A stretch of DNA of 32,746 bases from CAYJPA01 sp964371945 (GTDB lineage Bacteria > Chloroflexota > Chloroflexia > Thermomicrobiales > UBA6265). The position numbers and the translations under genes are program-made. This document shows, piece after piece, positions 24,850-32,693 of the stretch (its first letter is position 1; each line of letters starts with the position of its first letter). The stretch lies in assembly GCA_964371945.1 (NCBI GenBank), contig CAYJPA010000070.1:1-32746 (forward strand), written 5' to 3'. The notes under the pieces are model-generated. The model was not told where the DNA came from. It did no database searches and worked only from the letters and a program-made list of their open reading frames with translations.

Positions 24850-25524
24850 TCATGGGTACCGGCCGACCTGGACAAGGCCGCCTTCGTAGGCGAGGACGAC
24901 AAGTTGAGCGCGGTCGCGCGCGCCGAGTTTCATCATCGCCCGGTTGACATGGGTCTTCACGGTGAGCGGGGAGAGATAGAGGCGGTCGGCGATGTCTTCG
25001 TTGCTGAGACCCGTGGCGACGAGGATCATAAGCTCGCGTTCGCGGGCCGTGAGCAATTTGAGCTCGTCAGGTTCAGTGGCCTGGAGGCCGGCCGCGTTGT
25101 GGGCGAGCTGCGCGAGGAGGCCGCGGGTGGCGCGCGGGGAGAGCAGTGCGTCGCCGCCGGCCACGAAGCGGATCGCGTCGAGCAGCTCGGCCGGCTCGAC
25201 GCCTTTGCCGAGAAAGCCGCTGGCACCGGCACGAATTGCCTGGATGACAAACTCGTCCACTTCGAAGGTGGTGAGCATGACGACGCGGACGCCGGCCATG
25301 TCGTCGTCTGTGGTGATCAGGCGAGTAGCGGTAATGCCGTCCATATCGGGCATGCGGATATCCATCAAAACAACATCTGCGCGGCTAGAGCGGGTGAGCG
25401 ACACGGCCTCGGCTCCGGTCGCGGCTTCGGCGACGACAGCGATGTCCGGGGCGGAGTTGATGAGCGATTTAAATCCGGCCCGGATTAGGGCCTGGTCGTC
25501 GGCGAGCACTACTCGGATCGTCAT
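24850..25524 (-). CDS. NarL/LuxR-family response regulator
   Basis: This two-component transcription regulator has 224 residues. The receiver domain covers 1-120 with acidic pocket Asp9-Asp10, phospho-acceptor Asp55 (VVLMDIRMPDMDG), the switch Thr in MLTTFE and Lys107 (FLGKGVEP). The output LuxR helix-turn-helix lies at about 155-215: LTARERELMILVATGLSNED, then LSPLTVKTHVNRAMMKLGAR. Its ATG overlaps the histidine kinase stop as ATGA (25521-25524), so it is translationally coupled and is certainly the partner of that kinase. By position it probably controls the ABC genes upstream in its own operon and perhaps the divergent MMPL gene; that is inference. Confidence 0.95.
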   Translation of the reverse strand: MTIRVVLADDQALIRAGFKSLINSAPDIAVVAEAATGAEAVSLTRSSRADVVLMDIRMPDMDGITATRLITTDDDMAGVRVVMLTTFEVDEFVIQAIRAGASGFLGKGVEPAELLDAIRFVAGGDALLSPRATRGLLAQLAHNAAGLQATEPDELKLLTARERELMILVATGLSNEDIADRLYLSPLTVKTHVNRAMMKLGARDRAQLVVLAYEGGLVQVGRYP

Positions 25525-26816
25525 CGGTCTTCACCTGTCACCGGCAGGGTGACGTAGACCCGGAAGTGGCCATTGTCGGTAGGCCCGGCGTCGATCGTGC
25601 CGCCGGCGGCCGCGACCCGCTCGCGCATGCCGATAATGCCGTGGCCTCCCCTCCCGGTCGTCTGACGGCCTGGAGCGATGTCGTTGAGCACTTCAACACT
25701 GACTCTATCCGGGTGGTAGTTGACACGGAGGCAGGCGCGCGGGCTACTTCCGTTTCGATTGGCGTTCGTGAGTGACTCCTGGAATATACGGTACGCGGCA
25801 AGCGCAACTGCCGGCGCGACGCGTTGGCGTGCGCCGGAGGTGTGCCACTCGACCTCGAGGCCGGCGCCGGTGTAGCCGGCGATCAGCCGGTCGAGCTGGT
25901 CGAGCGTGGGGAGCGGGTCTGTCGATATCGTCGTGTCGTCAGATCTGCGCATCACGCTCAAGATGCCGCTGAGCTCGTCAAGCACGCTCTTGGCGCCGCG
26001 GCGGACATGTGCGAGCGCTTCCTCTGCGCCGGCGGGGTCGTCGCGTACGAGGTGGGTAGCGACACCCGCCTGTACATTGATCACGGCGATGTGGTGGGCG
26101 ACCACATCGTGCAGTTCGCGAGCGATCCTCAGGCGTTCTTCTATCACCTGGCGGTGCGCTTCTTCCTCGAGCCCTCGTTCGGCGCGTTCCCGCAGCGCCA
26201 CGGCCCGTTCATGCCTTGCGACCAGATAGGCCCGCCGGCTGTGCACCGCGTCGCCGGCCGCGGTAGCGACCGCAATCCAAGCTATTTGCTGCAGTTTCTC
26301 GCCATCGAACCATGGACCGGGGTACGTGATCGCCGCCGCCAGGAACAGCACCCCGGCGGCCACTGCCCCGGAGGACCAAGCCATCCGGCGGCCGGAAGTC
26401 GACGCCACGGTGTACAGGGCAAAGCAGGCTGCAACCCGCAGCACGACCTGATCATCATCAGGAACAAGCGACCAGACGCCGGCGACCAGTGCGACAACCA
26501 GCACCGGGAGCGGTGCACGGCGGCGCAGCAAGATCAGCCCGGACGCAACGGCACAAGCCACGAAGTCGACGGCGTCGAGGGTGGCGCCGACCTCACCCCC
26601 GTCGGCCGCTTCGAAGGCTAGCAGCACGACGGCAATGACCGTGGCAATCGCCAGATCGACGACGATTGGATGCGCTTTCAACCACGAGAGGAGATCGATG
26701 CCGGCGATCCCGCCGTACCGCGGTCCTTCCGGAATCGGCTCGGCGACACGCTGCCGGCCCGACCCGCTCGGAGCGGATCGGGCCGATGATCGTGCCGGCG
26801 CTGTCTCAGGCGTCAC
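25521..26816 (-). CDS. Sensor histidine kinase, HisKA_3 type
   Basis: This membrane sensor kinase has 431 residues and belongs to the NarL-partner group. About five or six hydrophobic helices occupy residues 50-195 (for example VVDLAIATVIAVVLLAF, LPVLVVALVAGVWSLV, WIAVATAAGDAV). There is no large extracellular loop, so it may sense the membrane or act with the transporter, as DesK/LiaS-type kinases do. The phosphorylated His236 is in RIARELHDVVAHHIAV. The ATPase domain has N351 in FQESLTNANRN and the G box GRGGHGIIGMRERVA. The GTG start lies inside the last codons of the permease gene (11-base overlap), and the stop overlaps the regulator. All four genes thus form one coupled operon. Confidence 0.93.
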   Translation of the reverse strand: MTPETAPARSSARSAPSGSGRQRVAEPIPEGPRYGGIAGIDLLSWLKAHPIVVDLAIATVIAVVLLAFEAADGGEVGATLDAVDFVACAVASGLILLRRRAPLPVLVVALVAGVWSLVPDDDQVVLRVAACFALYTVASTSGRRMAWSSGAVAAGVLFLAAAITYPGPWFDGEKLQQIAWIAVATAAGDAVHSRRAYLVARHERAVALRERAERGLEEEAHRQVIEERLRIARELHDVVAHHIAVINVQAGVATHLVRDDPAGAEEALAHVRRGAKSVLDELSGILSVMRRSDDTTISTDPLPTLDQLDRLIAGYTGAGLEVEWHTSGARQRVAPAVALAAYRIFQESLTNANRNGSSPRACLRVNYHPDRVSVEVLNDIAPGRQTTGRGGHGIIGMRERVAAAGGTIDAGPTDNGHFRVYVTLPVTGEDR

Positions 26817-27639
26817 GACGCTTAAGCATGATCGCGGCGCCGGTCAGAAGCACACTGACCCATCCGAACATGACGGCGAGGCCGGCCAGCGGCGACATTT
26901 GCTCTGGGTCGTCGACGAGGGTGTTCATCATCGCCTGCCCTGCTTCCGATGGGAGGTACGAGCCGACATCGCCCCACACCCCGCCGAGCAATTGGAGAAA
27001 CAGCGGCGCGATGAATAGCAGCCCGAACAAGATGCCGACGGCCGTGGCCGTCTGACGCATCAGCGCCCCGAAGGCGACGCCCATCACCGCGATCGCCGTC
27101 GGGGCCACCGCAGCGCCGAGCAGTGCTCTTGGCACGCCAGGGTCGCTCAGCGACGCCGCCGTTCCGACTCCGCGGTAAAGCGCCTGGCCGGCGAAAAAGG
27201 CCACCGATACAGTGGCAATCATCATTCCGAAGGTCACTCCGGCCACAACGATCACCTTCGCCCACAGCACCGGGAGTCGCTTCGGCACCGCCGTGAGCGT
27301 CGATCTGATCTGTCCGGTCGAGTACTCCGAGGTGACCAACACTGCCCCCAGCATGCCCAATACAAGCTGGTCGATCATGACACCGAAGAGACTGTTGCCA
27401 ACAGGATCGTACACGACTTCGTCGCCGGCGCCGATTGAGCCGCCGCTGAGCATCGCGACCAGCACCCCAATTATCACGACGGCCAGACCGGTGAGTCCGA
27501 TGGCGAGGATCGTCGCGCGCACCGAGCGAAACTTGATCCACTCCGAGCGTATCACCCGCGGCAAGGTGACCTTGTAGGCCGACCCAGCGTCGGCGGGCGC
27601 CGGTGCGAACATGAGAACGGGTGCTTTCGTCAATCTCAT
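26806..27639 (-). CDS. ABC-2 type transporter permease
   Basis: This membrane subunit has 277 residues and about six helices: IRSEWIKFRSVRATILAIGL (a typical opening with SEW.K), LVLGMLGAVLVTSEYSTGQI, VIVVAGVTFGMMIATVSVAF, AVAPTAIAVMGVAFGALM, AVGILFGLLFIAPLFLQLL and LAVMFGWVSVLLTGAAIML. TSEYSTGQIRSTL is the cytoplasmic motif of the ABC-2 permeases that pair with CcmA-type ATPases in drug, bacteriocin or lipid export. The ATG overlaps the ATPase stop as ATGA (27636-27639). It makes the transporter with the gene before it. Substrate unknown. Confidence 0.92.
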   Translation of the reverse strand: MRLTKAPVLMFAPAPADAGSAYKVTLPRVIRSEWIKFRSVRATILAIGLTGLAVVIIGVLVAMLSGGSIGAGDEVVYDPVGNSLFGVMIDQLVLGMLGAVLVTSEYSTGQIRSTLTAVPKRLPVLWAKVIVVAGVTFGMMIATVSVAFFAGQALYRGVGTAASLSDPGVPRALLGAAVAPTAIAVMGVAFGALMRQTATAVGILFGLLFIAPLFLQLLGGVWGDVGSYLPSEAGQAMMNTLVDDPEQMSPLAGLAVMFGWVSVLLTGAAIMLKRRDA

Positions 27640-28580
27640 GCCGCGGTCTCCATTTCACGTATGTCGTCGTGGGCGCCGGTGGCGCCGTGGTAGTCCAAGG
27701 CGTCCTTGGTGAGGTCCATGAAGATCTCCTCCAATGAGGCGCGCAACGGCGTCAGCTCCTCCAGCCGCAGGTTCGCGGCCCACGCCCGGGCGCCGATCTC
27801 GCCGGCATCCAGACCCGCGACCTCCAACAGGTCTGGAGCACGGATCACGATATCGGCCGCGCCGGCGGCCAACGCGTCACACAGCTCCTTGGCGTGCGGC
27901 GTCCGGACCCTTACGGTGACACGCTGAGTCATCGCCGCCAGCTCCGCCCCGGAGACATCGGCGATCAGCCGCCCCCGGCCGATGATGATGAAGTGCTCGG
28001 CCGTAAGGGCCATCTCACTCATCAGATGGGAAGAGACAAAGACCGTCCGTCCTTCCGCTGCCAATGACCTGAGCAGGTTACGGATCCACAGGATGCCCTC
28101 GGGATCGAGGCCGTTTACCGGCTCGTCGAGCATCACGGTGTGCGGATCGCCCAGCAACGCGGAGGCGATACCGAGCCGTTGGGCCATCCCAAGCGAGAAG
28201 CCACCATTACGGCGACCGGCGACATCGCTCAAACCGACGAGATCGAGTGTTTCGTCGACGCGGGCGTTTGAGATTCCGATCGTCGCCGCGAGCGCCCTCA
28301 GGTAGTCGCGCGCGGATCGACCAGGGTGGACGCCTTTGGCCTCCAGCAGCGCGCCAATCTCATAGAGCGGCGCCTTGTGCTCCGCGAAAGGCCTGCCGTT
28401 GACAGTTGCGTGGCCCGCGGTCGGTCTGTCCAGGCCGAGGATCATACGCATCGTCGTCGACTTGCCTGCGCCGTTAGGACCGAGGAAGCCGGTCACCACC
28501 CCCGGCTTGACGATAAAGCTCAAGTTATCGACGGCGAGTTGGTCGCCGTAACTTTTAGTCAGCTCGCTCACTTCGATCAT
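27636..28580 (-). CDS. ABC transporter ATP-binding protein
   Basis: This ATPase subunit has 314 residues. Walker A is GPNGAGKST (34-42), the signature FSLGMAQRLG (128-137), Walker B TVMLDEPVNGLDPEG (148-162) and the switch His is in FVSSHLMSEM. The C-terminal 90 residues are the accessory domain typical of CcmA/BcrA-like exporters. ATG 28580 is clearly right: GGAG lies eight bases upstream and MIEVSELTKSYG begins the domain. The frame stays open to 29210, antisense to the MMPL gene, but that part is noise. It is the first gene of a four-gene leftward operon (ATPase, permease, kinase, regulator) with overlapping stops and starts, like BceAB-RS or LiaFSR-type stress modules in logic. Confidence 0.95.
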   Translation of the reverse strand: MIEVSELTKSYGDQLAVDNLSFIVKPGVVTGFLGPNGAGKSTTMRMILGLDRPTAGHATVNGRPFAEHKAPLYEIGALLEAKGVHPGRSARDYLRALAATIGISNARVDETLDLVGLSDVAGRRNGGFSLGMAQRLGIASALLGDPHTVMLDEPVNGLDPEGILWIRNLLRSLAAEGRTVFVSSHLMSEMALTAEHFIIIGRGRLIADVSGAELAAMTQRVTVRVRTPHAKELCDALAAGAADIVIRAPDLLEVAGLDAGEIGARAWAANLRLEELTPLRASLEEIFMDLTKDALDYHGATGAHDDIREMETAA

Positions 28581-28896
28581 GGACTGTTCTCCGATGGTTG
28601 CTGTTCGGTGGAGGTCCGAAACTCCTGGCGGGTTCGATTGCCCGGACACCAACATGATCGAGGTCACTGCTGTTCGTGTCGTCGTCTTCCAGCAGTCATA
28701 TCGATTACCGCGGTCGCAGTAGACGACGAGCTCACTTGATCGCGGCGCTATCGCCGGATCGACAAGCGGGAGCTGTACCGCGGGCGCGGTAGTTGCGAAG
28801 CCTGCGAACGCCGGACGACAGGTCTCTGCTGTTCGTAGATTATGAGGACGAGGCTCATCTGCCGATGACCTATGCAGCCCTGTAGGAGACCTAGAT
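28581..28896. other. Divergent control region of ABC operon and MMPL gene
   Basis: These 316 bases separate two divergent starts and must hold both promoters. I see the ribosome binding sites (GGAG before 28580 on the minus strand, AGGAG at 28884-28888 on the plus strand). There is also a perfect ACCGCG-GG-CGCGGT hairpin or operator-like palindrome at 28777-28790. A direct-repeat pair typical of NarL-family regulators is not obvious by eye. No convincing -10/-35 pair can be named. Confidence 0.5.
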
Positions 28897-31233
28897 ATGT
28901 TCGCTCGACTGGGCGCCTGGTGCCATGATCGCCGCAAGCTGGTTTTGGGCATCTGGGTCGCCGTCCTCGCCCTCGGTATCGCTCTGTCCAGCACCGTGGG
29001 CGGAGATTTTCGCGAAGAATTCAATCTTCCCGCCTCGGAATCCCGAACTGGTTTCGATATCCTCGAAGAAAACTTCGGTGGCCAGGGCACCAATGCCGGC
29101 GGCACCATCGTCTTCCGGGCCGAGCAAGGGGTCGGCGATCCAGGTGTGCAGGCGGCCATGCAGGAGTTGTTCGCGGCCGTGGCCCTGCAGCCTGGGGTGC
29201 TCGGCGTCACTAGTCCCTACAGCGAGGAGGGTTCCGAGAAAGTCTCGGAGGATGGGTTGATCGCCTACGCTAACGTGGACATGCCCTCCGAAATCGCCTC
29301 GGCCGACTCTCAGCAGATCAGTAAATTCATCAAGGACCACACGCCGGAGATTGACGGGTTGGTCGTCGAGCGGGGCACCTTTTATTTTGCCGTCTCCGGG
29401 GCGCCGCTGTCAGAGGCGCTTGGTCTTGCCTTCGCCATTGTCATCCTGATCTTGGCCCTCGGCTCGGTTCTGGCCATGGGTTTGTCCGTTGGCGTGGCGC
29501 TATCCGGTATTGGCATCGGAATCAGCATCGTTTTCCTGATAAGCCAGGTGCTGGCTGTACCTGAGGTTGCTTCAATCCTCGGAATCATGATGGGCTTGGG
29601 CGTGGGCATCGACTATGCACTGCTCATCGTCACCCGCTACCGCGATCAGCTCCACAGCGGCCACGGCCCGCGGGAATCGGTCGCCATCGCGATCGACACC
29701 GCCGGCCGGTCGGTCGTGTTCGCCGGCTGCACAGTCGTGATCTCCCTGCTCAGCTTGATGCTGGTCGGGGTCAAGTTCGTACAAAGCCTCGGCATATCGG
29801 CAGCCGTCGTCGTGGCCGTCACGATACTCGCTTCGGTAACGTTGCTACCGGCGCTACTAGGTTTCGCCGGGAAGCGAGTCGAGATCGTCCGCTGGCGCGG
29901 ACTTGTGGCCGCCGGTCTGGTCGCGTTGGGCATGTTCGGGGTTGGACTCAAGATCGTCCCCCTGGCCGCGGCGGGGTTTGTGCTTGCACTCCTCGTGATG
30001 CTGGCTGGGCTCTTCGTCGGTCAGTTCAAGCGGGAAGTTCCGATGCCGCGTCCGAAGCCGAAGCACGAGTCGTTCGCGTACCGTTGGAGTCGGATCGTTC
30101 AGCACCGTCCATGGTCCGGAACCATCATTGCGGCCGCCATCCTGCTCGTACTGACAGTGCCTGTACTCTCACTGCGTCTTGGCTTCTCCGATGAAAGCAA
30201 TGCTGCTGCCGACTCTACCACCAAGAAAGCCTACGACCTCATTGTCGAAGGCTTCGGCCCCGGCTTTTCGGGCCCGCTGCTGTTGGTCGCGGAGATATCC
30301 GAGGACAGCACTTCCGAAGACCTCATGGCGATCACGGCCGCTGTCCGGGCAGACTCCGGCGTCGCCTTCGTGTCGCCGGCCGTTTCCAGTGTCGATGGCG
30401 CCGCCGTACTGTGGAATCTGGTACCGACAACGGGCCCACAGGAGGAGGCAACCTCTCAGCTGGTCGACCGGCTGCGCAACGATGTCCTCCCACCGGTCGA
30501 AGACAAGGTCGGATTCCAAGTCAATGTCACCGGCGCCAACGCCGTGAATCTCGACTACGCGGCCTATCTCCAATCAAGACTCGTGTATGTCTTCGCGGTC
30601 GTTCTCGCGCTCTCGTTCATCTTGTTGATGGTGGTGTTCCGGTCTCTGCTCGTTCCGCTGAAGGCCGTGATCATGAACTTGCTCTCGATCGGGGCTGCAT
30701 ACGGCGTGGTTGTGGCTCTGTTCCAGTGGGGCTGGCTGAGCAGCATTACGGGAGTGCAACCGGCTCCGATCGAGCCATGGGCGCCCATGTTGCTCTTTGC
30801 AATCGTCTTTGGCCTGTCGATGGACTACGAGGTGTTCCTGCTCTCAAGGGTTCGGGAGGAGTGGTTACGCACCGGCGACAGTCGCAGTTCAGTGGCCGAC
30901 GGTCTGGCAGCAACGGCAAAAGTCATTACCGCGGCGGCAGCGATCATGGTGCTGGTGTTTGGCAGCTTCATGCTGGACATAGATCGAGCGATCAAGCTGT
31001 TAGGAGTCGGTTTGGCCGTCGCCGTACTGCTCGACGCCTCGGTTGTTCGCATGTTGCTTGTGCCGGCGACTATGGAGCTACTCGGCGACAAGAACTGGTG
31101 GCTGCCTCGTTGGCTGGACCGGTTGCTGCCCAACATCGATGTCGAGGGCCATGCCCACGGCGATGACAACCGCGCCGATCCAACCGGCCTCGCTGGCCAC
31201 TTCGAGTCCGCTCCCATCGTTGTCCAGCCCTAG
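28897..31233 (+). CDS. MMPL family RND transporter
   Basis: This exporter has 778 residues and belongs to the MmpL/HAE3 branch of the RND superfamily, proton-driven pumps for lipids or drugs. Helix 1 is near 14-33, and an extracellular loop follows. The first block of five or six helices includes GLGVGIDYALLIVTRYRDQL, the core proton-relay motif with Asp-Tyr, then a cytoplasmic basic stretch and helix 7 (TIIAAAILLVLTVPVLSLRL). A second loop is followed by the repeated block with FGLSMDYEVFLLSRVREEWL. The duplication is complete, so it is probably functional. AGGAG lies eight bases before the ATG. It is divergent from an ABC/two-component operon and may share its control. Confidence 0.95.
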   Translation: MFARLGAWCHDRRKLVLGIWVAVLALGIALSSTVGGDFREEFNLPASESRTGFDILEENFGGQGTNAGGTIVFRAEQGVGDPGVQAAMQELFAAVALQPGVLGVTSPYSEEGSEKVSEDGLIAYANVDMPSEIASADSQQISKFIKDHTPEIDGLVVERGTFYFAVSGAPLSEALGLAFAIVILILALGSVLAMGLSVGVALSGIGIGISIVFLISQVLAVPEVASILGIMMGLGVGIDYALLIVTRYRDQLHSGHGPRESVAIAIDTAGRSVVFAGCTVVISLLSLMLVGVKFVQSLGISAAVVVAVTILASVTLLPALLGFAGKRVEIVRWRGLVAAGLVALGMFGVGLKIVPLAAAGFVLALLVMLAGLFVGQFKREVPMPRPKPKHESFAYRWSRIVQHRPWSGTIIAAAILLVLTVPVLSLRLGFSDESNAAADSTTKKAYDLIVEGFGPGFSGPLLLVAEISEDSTSEDLMAITAAVRADSGVAFVSPAVSSVDGAAVLWNLVPTTGPQEEATSQLVDRLRNDVLPPVEDKVGFQVNVTGANAVNLDYAAYLQSRLVYVFAVVLALSFILLMVVFRSLLVPLKAVIMNLLSIGAAYGVVVALFQWGWLSSITGVQPAPIEPWAPMLLFAIVFGLSMDYEVFLLSRVREEWLRTGDSRSSVADGLAATAKVITAAAAIMVLVFGSFMLDIDRAIKLLGVGLAVAVLLDASVVRMLLVPATMELLGDKNWWLPRWLDRLLPNIDVEGHAHGDDNRADPTGLAGHFESAPIVVQP

Positions 31234-31256
31234 TGGTCGATCTGGGCCGTATACGC

Positions 31257-31815
31257 TCAGGACGAGAGTCTGTAGCGGAGGTACATGACGCTAGTACTGA
31301 GTTGGCGATAGTCCAGCAGCTCAAGTTCCACACGGGTCCCACTGGGTAGTGCTGGTTTGCCTCCGCCGACGAGAACGGGACGGATGATCAGCTGGCACTC
31401 ATCGACCGTTCCGCCTTGATCGCGTGCCCCGCGAAAGCCGCGCCCCCACCGTGAGATCACCGGAAGCGGACGCCTTCAGATCGCGTACCAAGTCAGCGTC
31501 GAAGTGGCGCTCGAGCCGGGAATTGGAAGTCGACACGGCGTCCAGGGTGGTCGAGTAGAAGATTTTGGACGCCGCCTTCCAGACGTTTGCGAAGCCGGCA
31601 AAGAGCTCCGAGCGGCCGCCCAGCGCAGTGTCGGTCTCCCAGACCGCCATCGCGTTGTACAAGCGCCGTCCATAGAGGTAGGTGCTCACTGGCCGCAAGA
31701 GGTGAGTGAAGAACGCGAACAACTCGTCGTCGGTAGGGCCAAAGTCGAAGTTGCCATGCTCGTCCTCGATGTAGCCATCGAGGGACACGTTCGTCACGTA
31801 AATCAGCTTGGCCAT
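31257..31815 (-). pseudogene. Frameshifted dihydrofolate reductase family gene
   Basis: This RibD C-terminal/DHFR-like protein would have about 185 residues. The start is good: ATG 31815, AGGAGG nine bases upstream, MAKLIYVTNVSLDGYIEDEH. The first frame runs to GDLTVGA and then ends wrongly at 31399. The proper ending (GTVDECQLIIRPVLVGGGKP, then LELLDYRQL) is in another frame down to 31257. Two single-base losses explain it: one G from a run at 31443-31447 (inside TVGG) and one G at 31411-31412 (before TVDE). Restoring both gives the expected GGAAFAGHAIKAGTVDE. It is either a recent pseudogene or two homopolymer read errors. Confidence 0.85.
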
Positions 31816-31853
31816 GCCTGCACACCTCCTCGTACCTTCAGATTACTCACTGA

Positions 31854-31885
31854 ATTGTCGAATCGCCGGCGCGAATATCGACAAT
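31854..31885. promoter_or_regulatory. Inverted repeat between divergent DHFR-family genes
   Basis: ATTGTCGA (31854-31861) and TCGACAAT (31878-31885) are exact inverted copies with 16 bases between. They lie in the 135-base gap between the two divergent reductase genes, so a dimeric regulator bound here could control both. The half-site centres are 24 bases apart, roughly two helical turns. No regulator gene adjoins it. Confidence 0.5.
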
Positions 31886-31950
31886 ACTCAGAGCTAATCG
31901 CTCACTCGACACTCCGCGCCGGATGAGCTTTCGCGTGAGAGGAGCATGAG

Positions 31951-32595
31951 GTGAGTCAGCGGGTACGAGTTCAGAATTTCGCGATTTCGCAGGACGGCTT
32001 TGGCTCAGGGGAAGGCCAGAGCCTCGAGCGTCCGTTCGGCCACCTGGATCCAATGAAACTCATGGATTGGGCAATCGCGACGGCGAGTCATCCGTTTCAC
32101 ACAAACACGGAGGGTAGTCGTGGACTCGATGACTATTTCATACGCGACTACGACCGCAATATTGGCGCTGAAATCATGGGCCGGAACAAGTTCGGACCGC
32201 AGCGCGGGCCGTGGGAGGATGAAGAGTGGCAGGGATGGTGGGGTGACAACCCGCCGTTTCATACCCCAGTCTTTGTGCTGACGCACCATGTCCGGCCGTC
32301 GTTCACGCTCTCTGACACGACCTTCCACTTCATCAGCGCCAGTCCGGACGAGGCGTTGCGACTGGCGAAAGAAGCAGCTAGTGAAAAGGATGTCCGAATC
32401 GGTGGAGGAGTCGCCACGGTACGCCAGTTTCTCGATGCAGACCTGATCGACGAAATGCACATTTCCGTCGCTCCGTTCACCGCGGGCAAGGGCGAGCGAC
32501 TCTGGGAAAGTTACGACCATTTGCTTGAACGGTTTCACTTCGAAGCGGTCCCGAGTCCAAGCGGCGTCACGCATCTTCTCTTCTGGCGCAAGTAA
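31951..32595 (+). CDS. Dihydrofolate reductase family protein
   Basis: This 214-residue protein has the DHFR/RibD-C fold, a soluble NADPH-dependent reductase family of unknown substrates. Seen: RVQNFAISQDGFGSG at the first strand, IGAEIMGRNKFGP (the cofactor-binding helix), PVFVLTHHVRPSF, KDVRIGGGVATVRQFLDADL (the Gly-rich cofactor loop), and DEMHISVAPFTAGKGERLW. True folate reductases lack the long insert with WEDEEWQGWWGDNPPFHTPV seen in this branch, so it is probably not the housekeeping enzyme. GTG 31951 has GAGAGGAG six bases upstream. It is divergent from a broken gene of the same broad family, so it may be the surviving copy of a pair. Confidence 0.92.
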   Translation: MSQRVRVQNFAISQDGFGSGEGQSLERPFGHLDPMKLMDWAIATASHPFHTNTEGSRGLDDYFIRDYDRNIGAEIMGRNKFGPQRGPWEDEEWQGWWGDNPPFHTPVFVLTHHVRPSFTLSDTTFHFISASPDEALRLAKEAASEKDVRIGGGVATVRQFLDADLIDEMHISVAPFTAGKGERLWESYDHLLERFHFEAVPSPSGVTHLLFWRK

Positions 32596-32651
32596 GAGCA
32601 GTTTTCCGGTTCCTTCACGGTCGACTGACCGAATCGCGGCGGCGGAACACA

Positions 32652-32686
32652 AAAGAGGCGATGACCGGCTCGGTCATCGCCTCTTT
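32652..32686. terminator. Bidirectional hairpin terminator
   Basis: Bases 32652-32667 pair perfectly with 32671-32686: a 16-bp stem with a 3-base loop, flanked by A and T tracts on either side. It sits between the plus-strand reductase gene and the minus-strand tRNA-Met and can end transcripts from both directions. This is the clearest intrinsic terminator in the window. Confidence 0.85.
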
Positions 32687-32693
32687 GCAAAAT

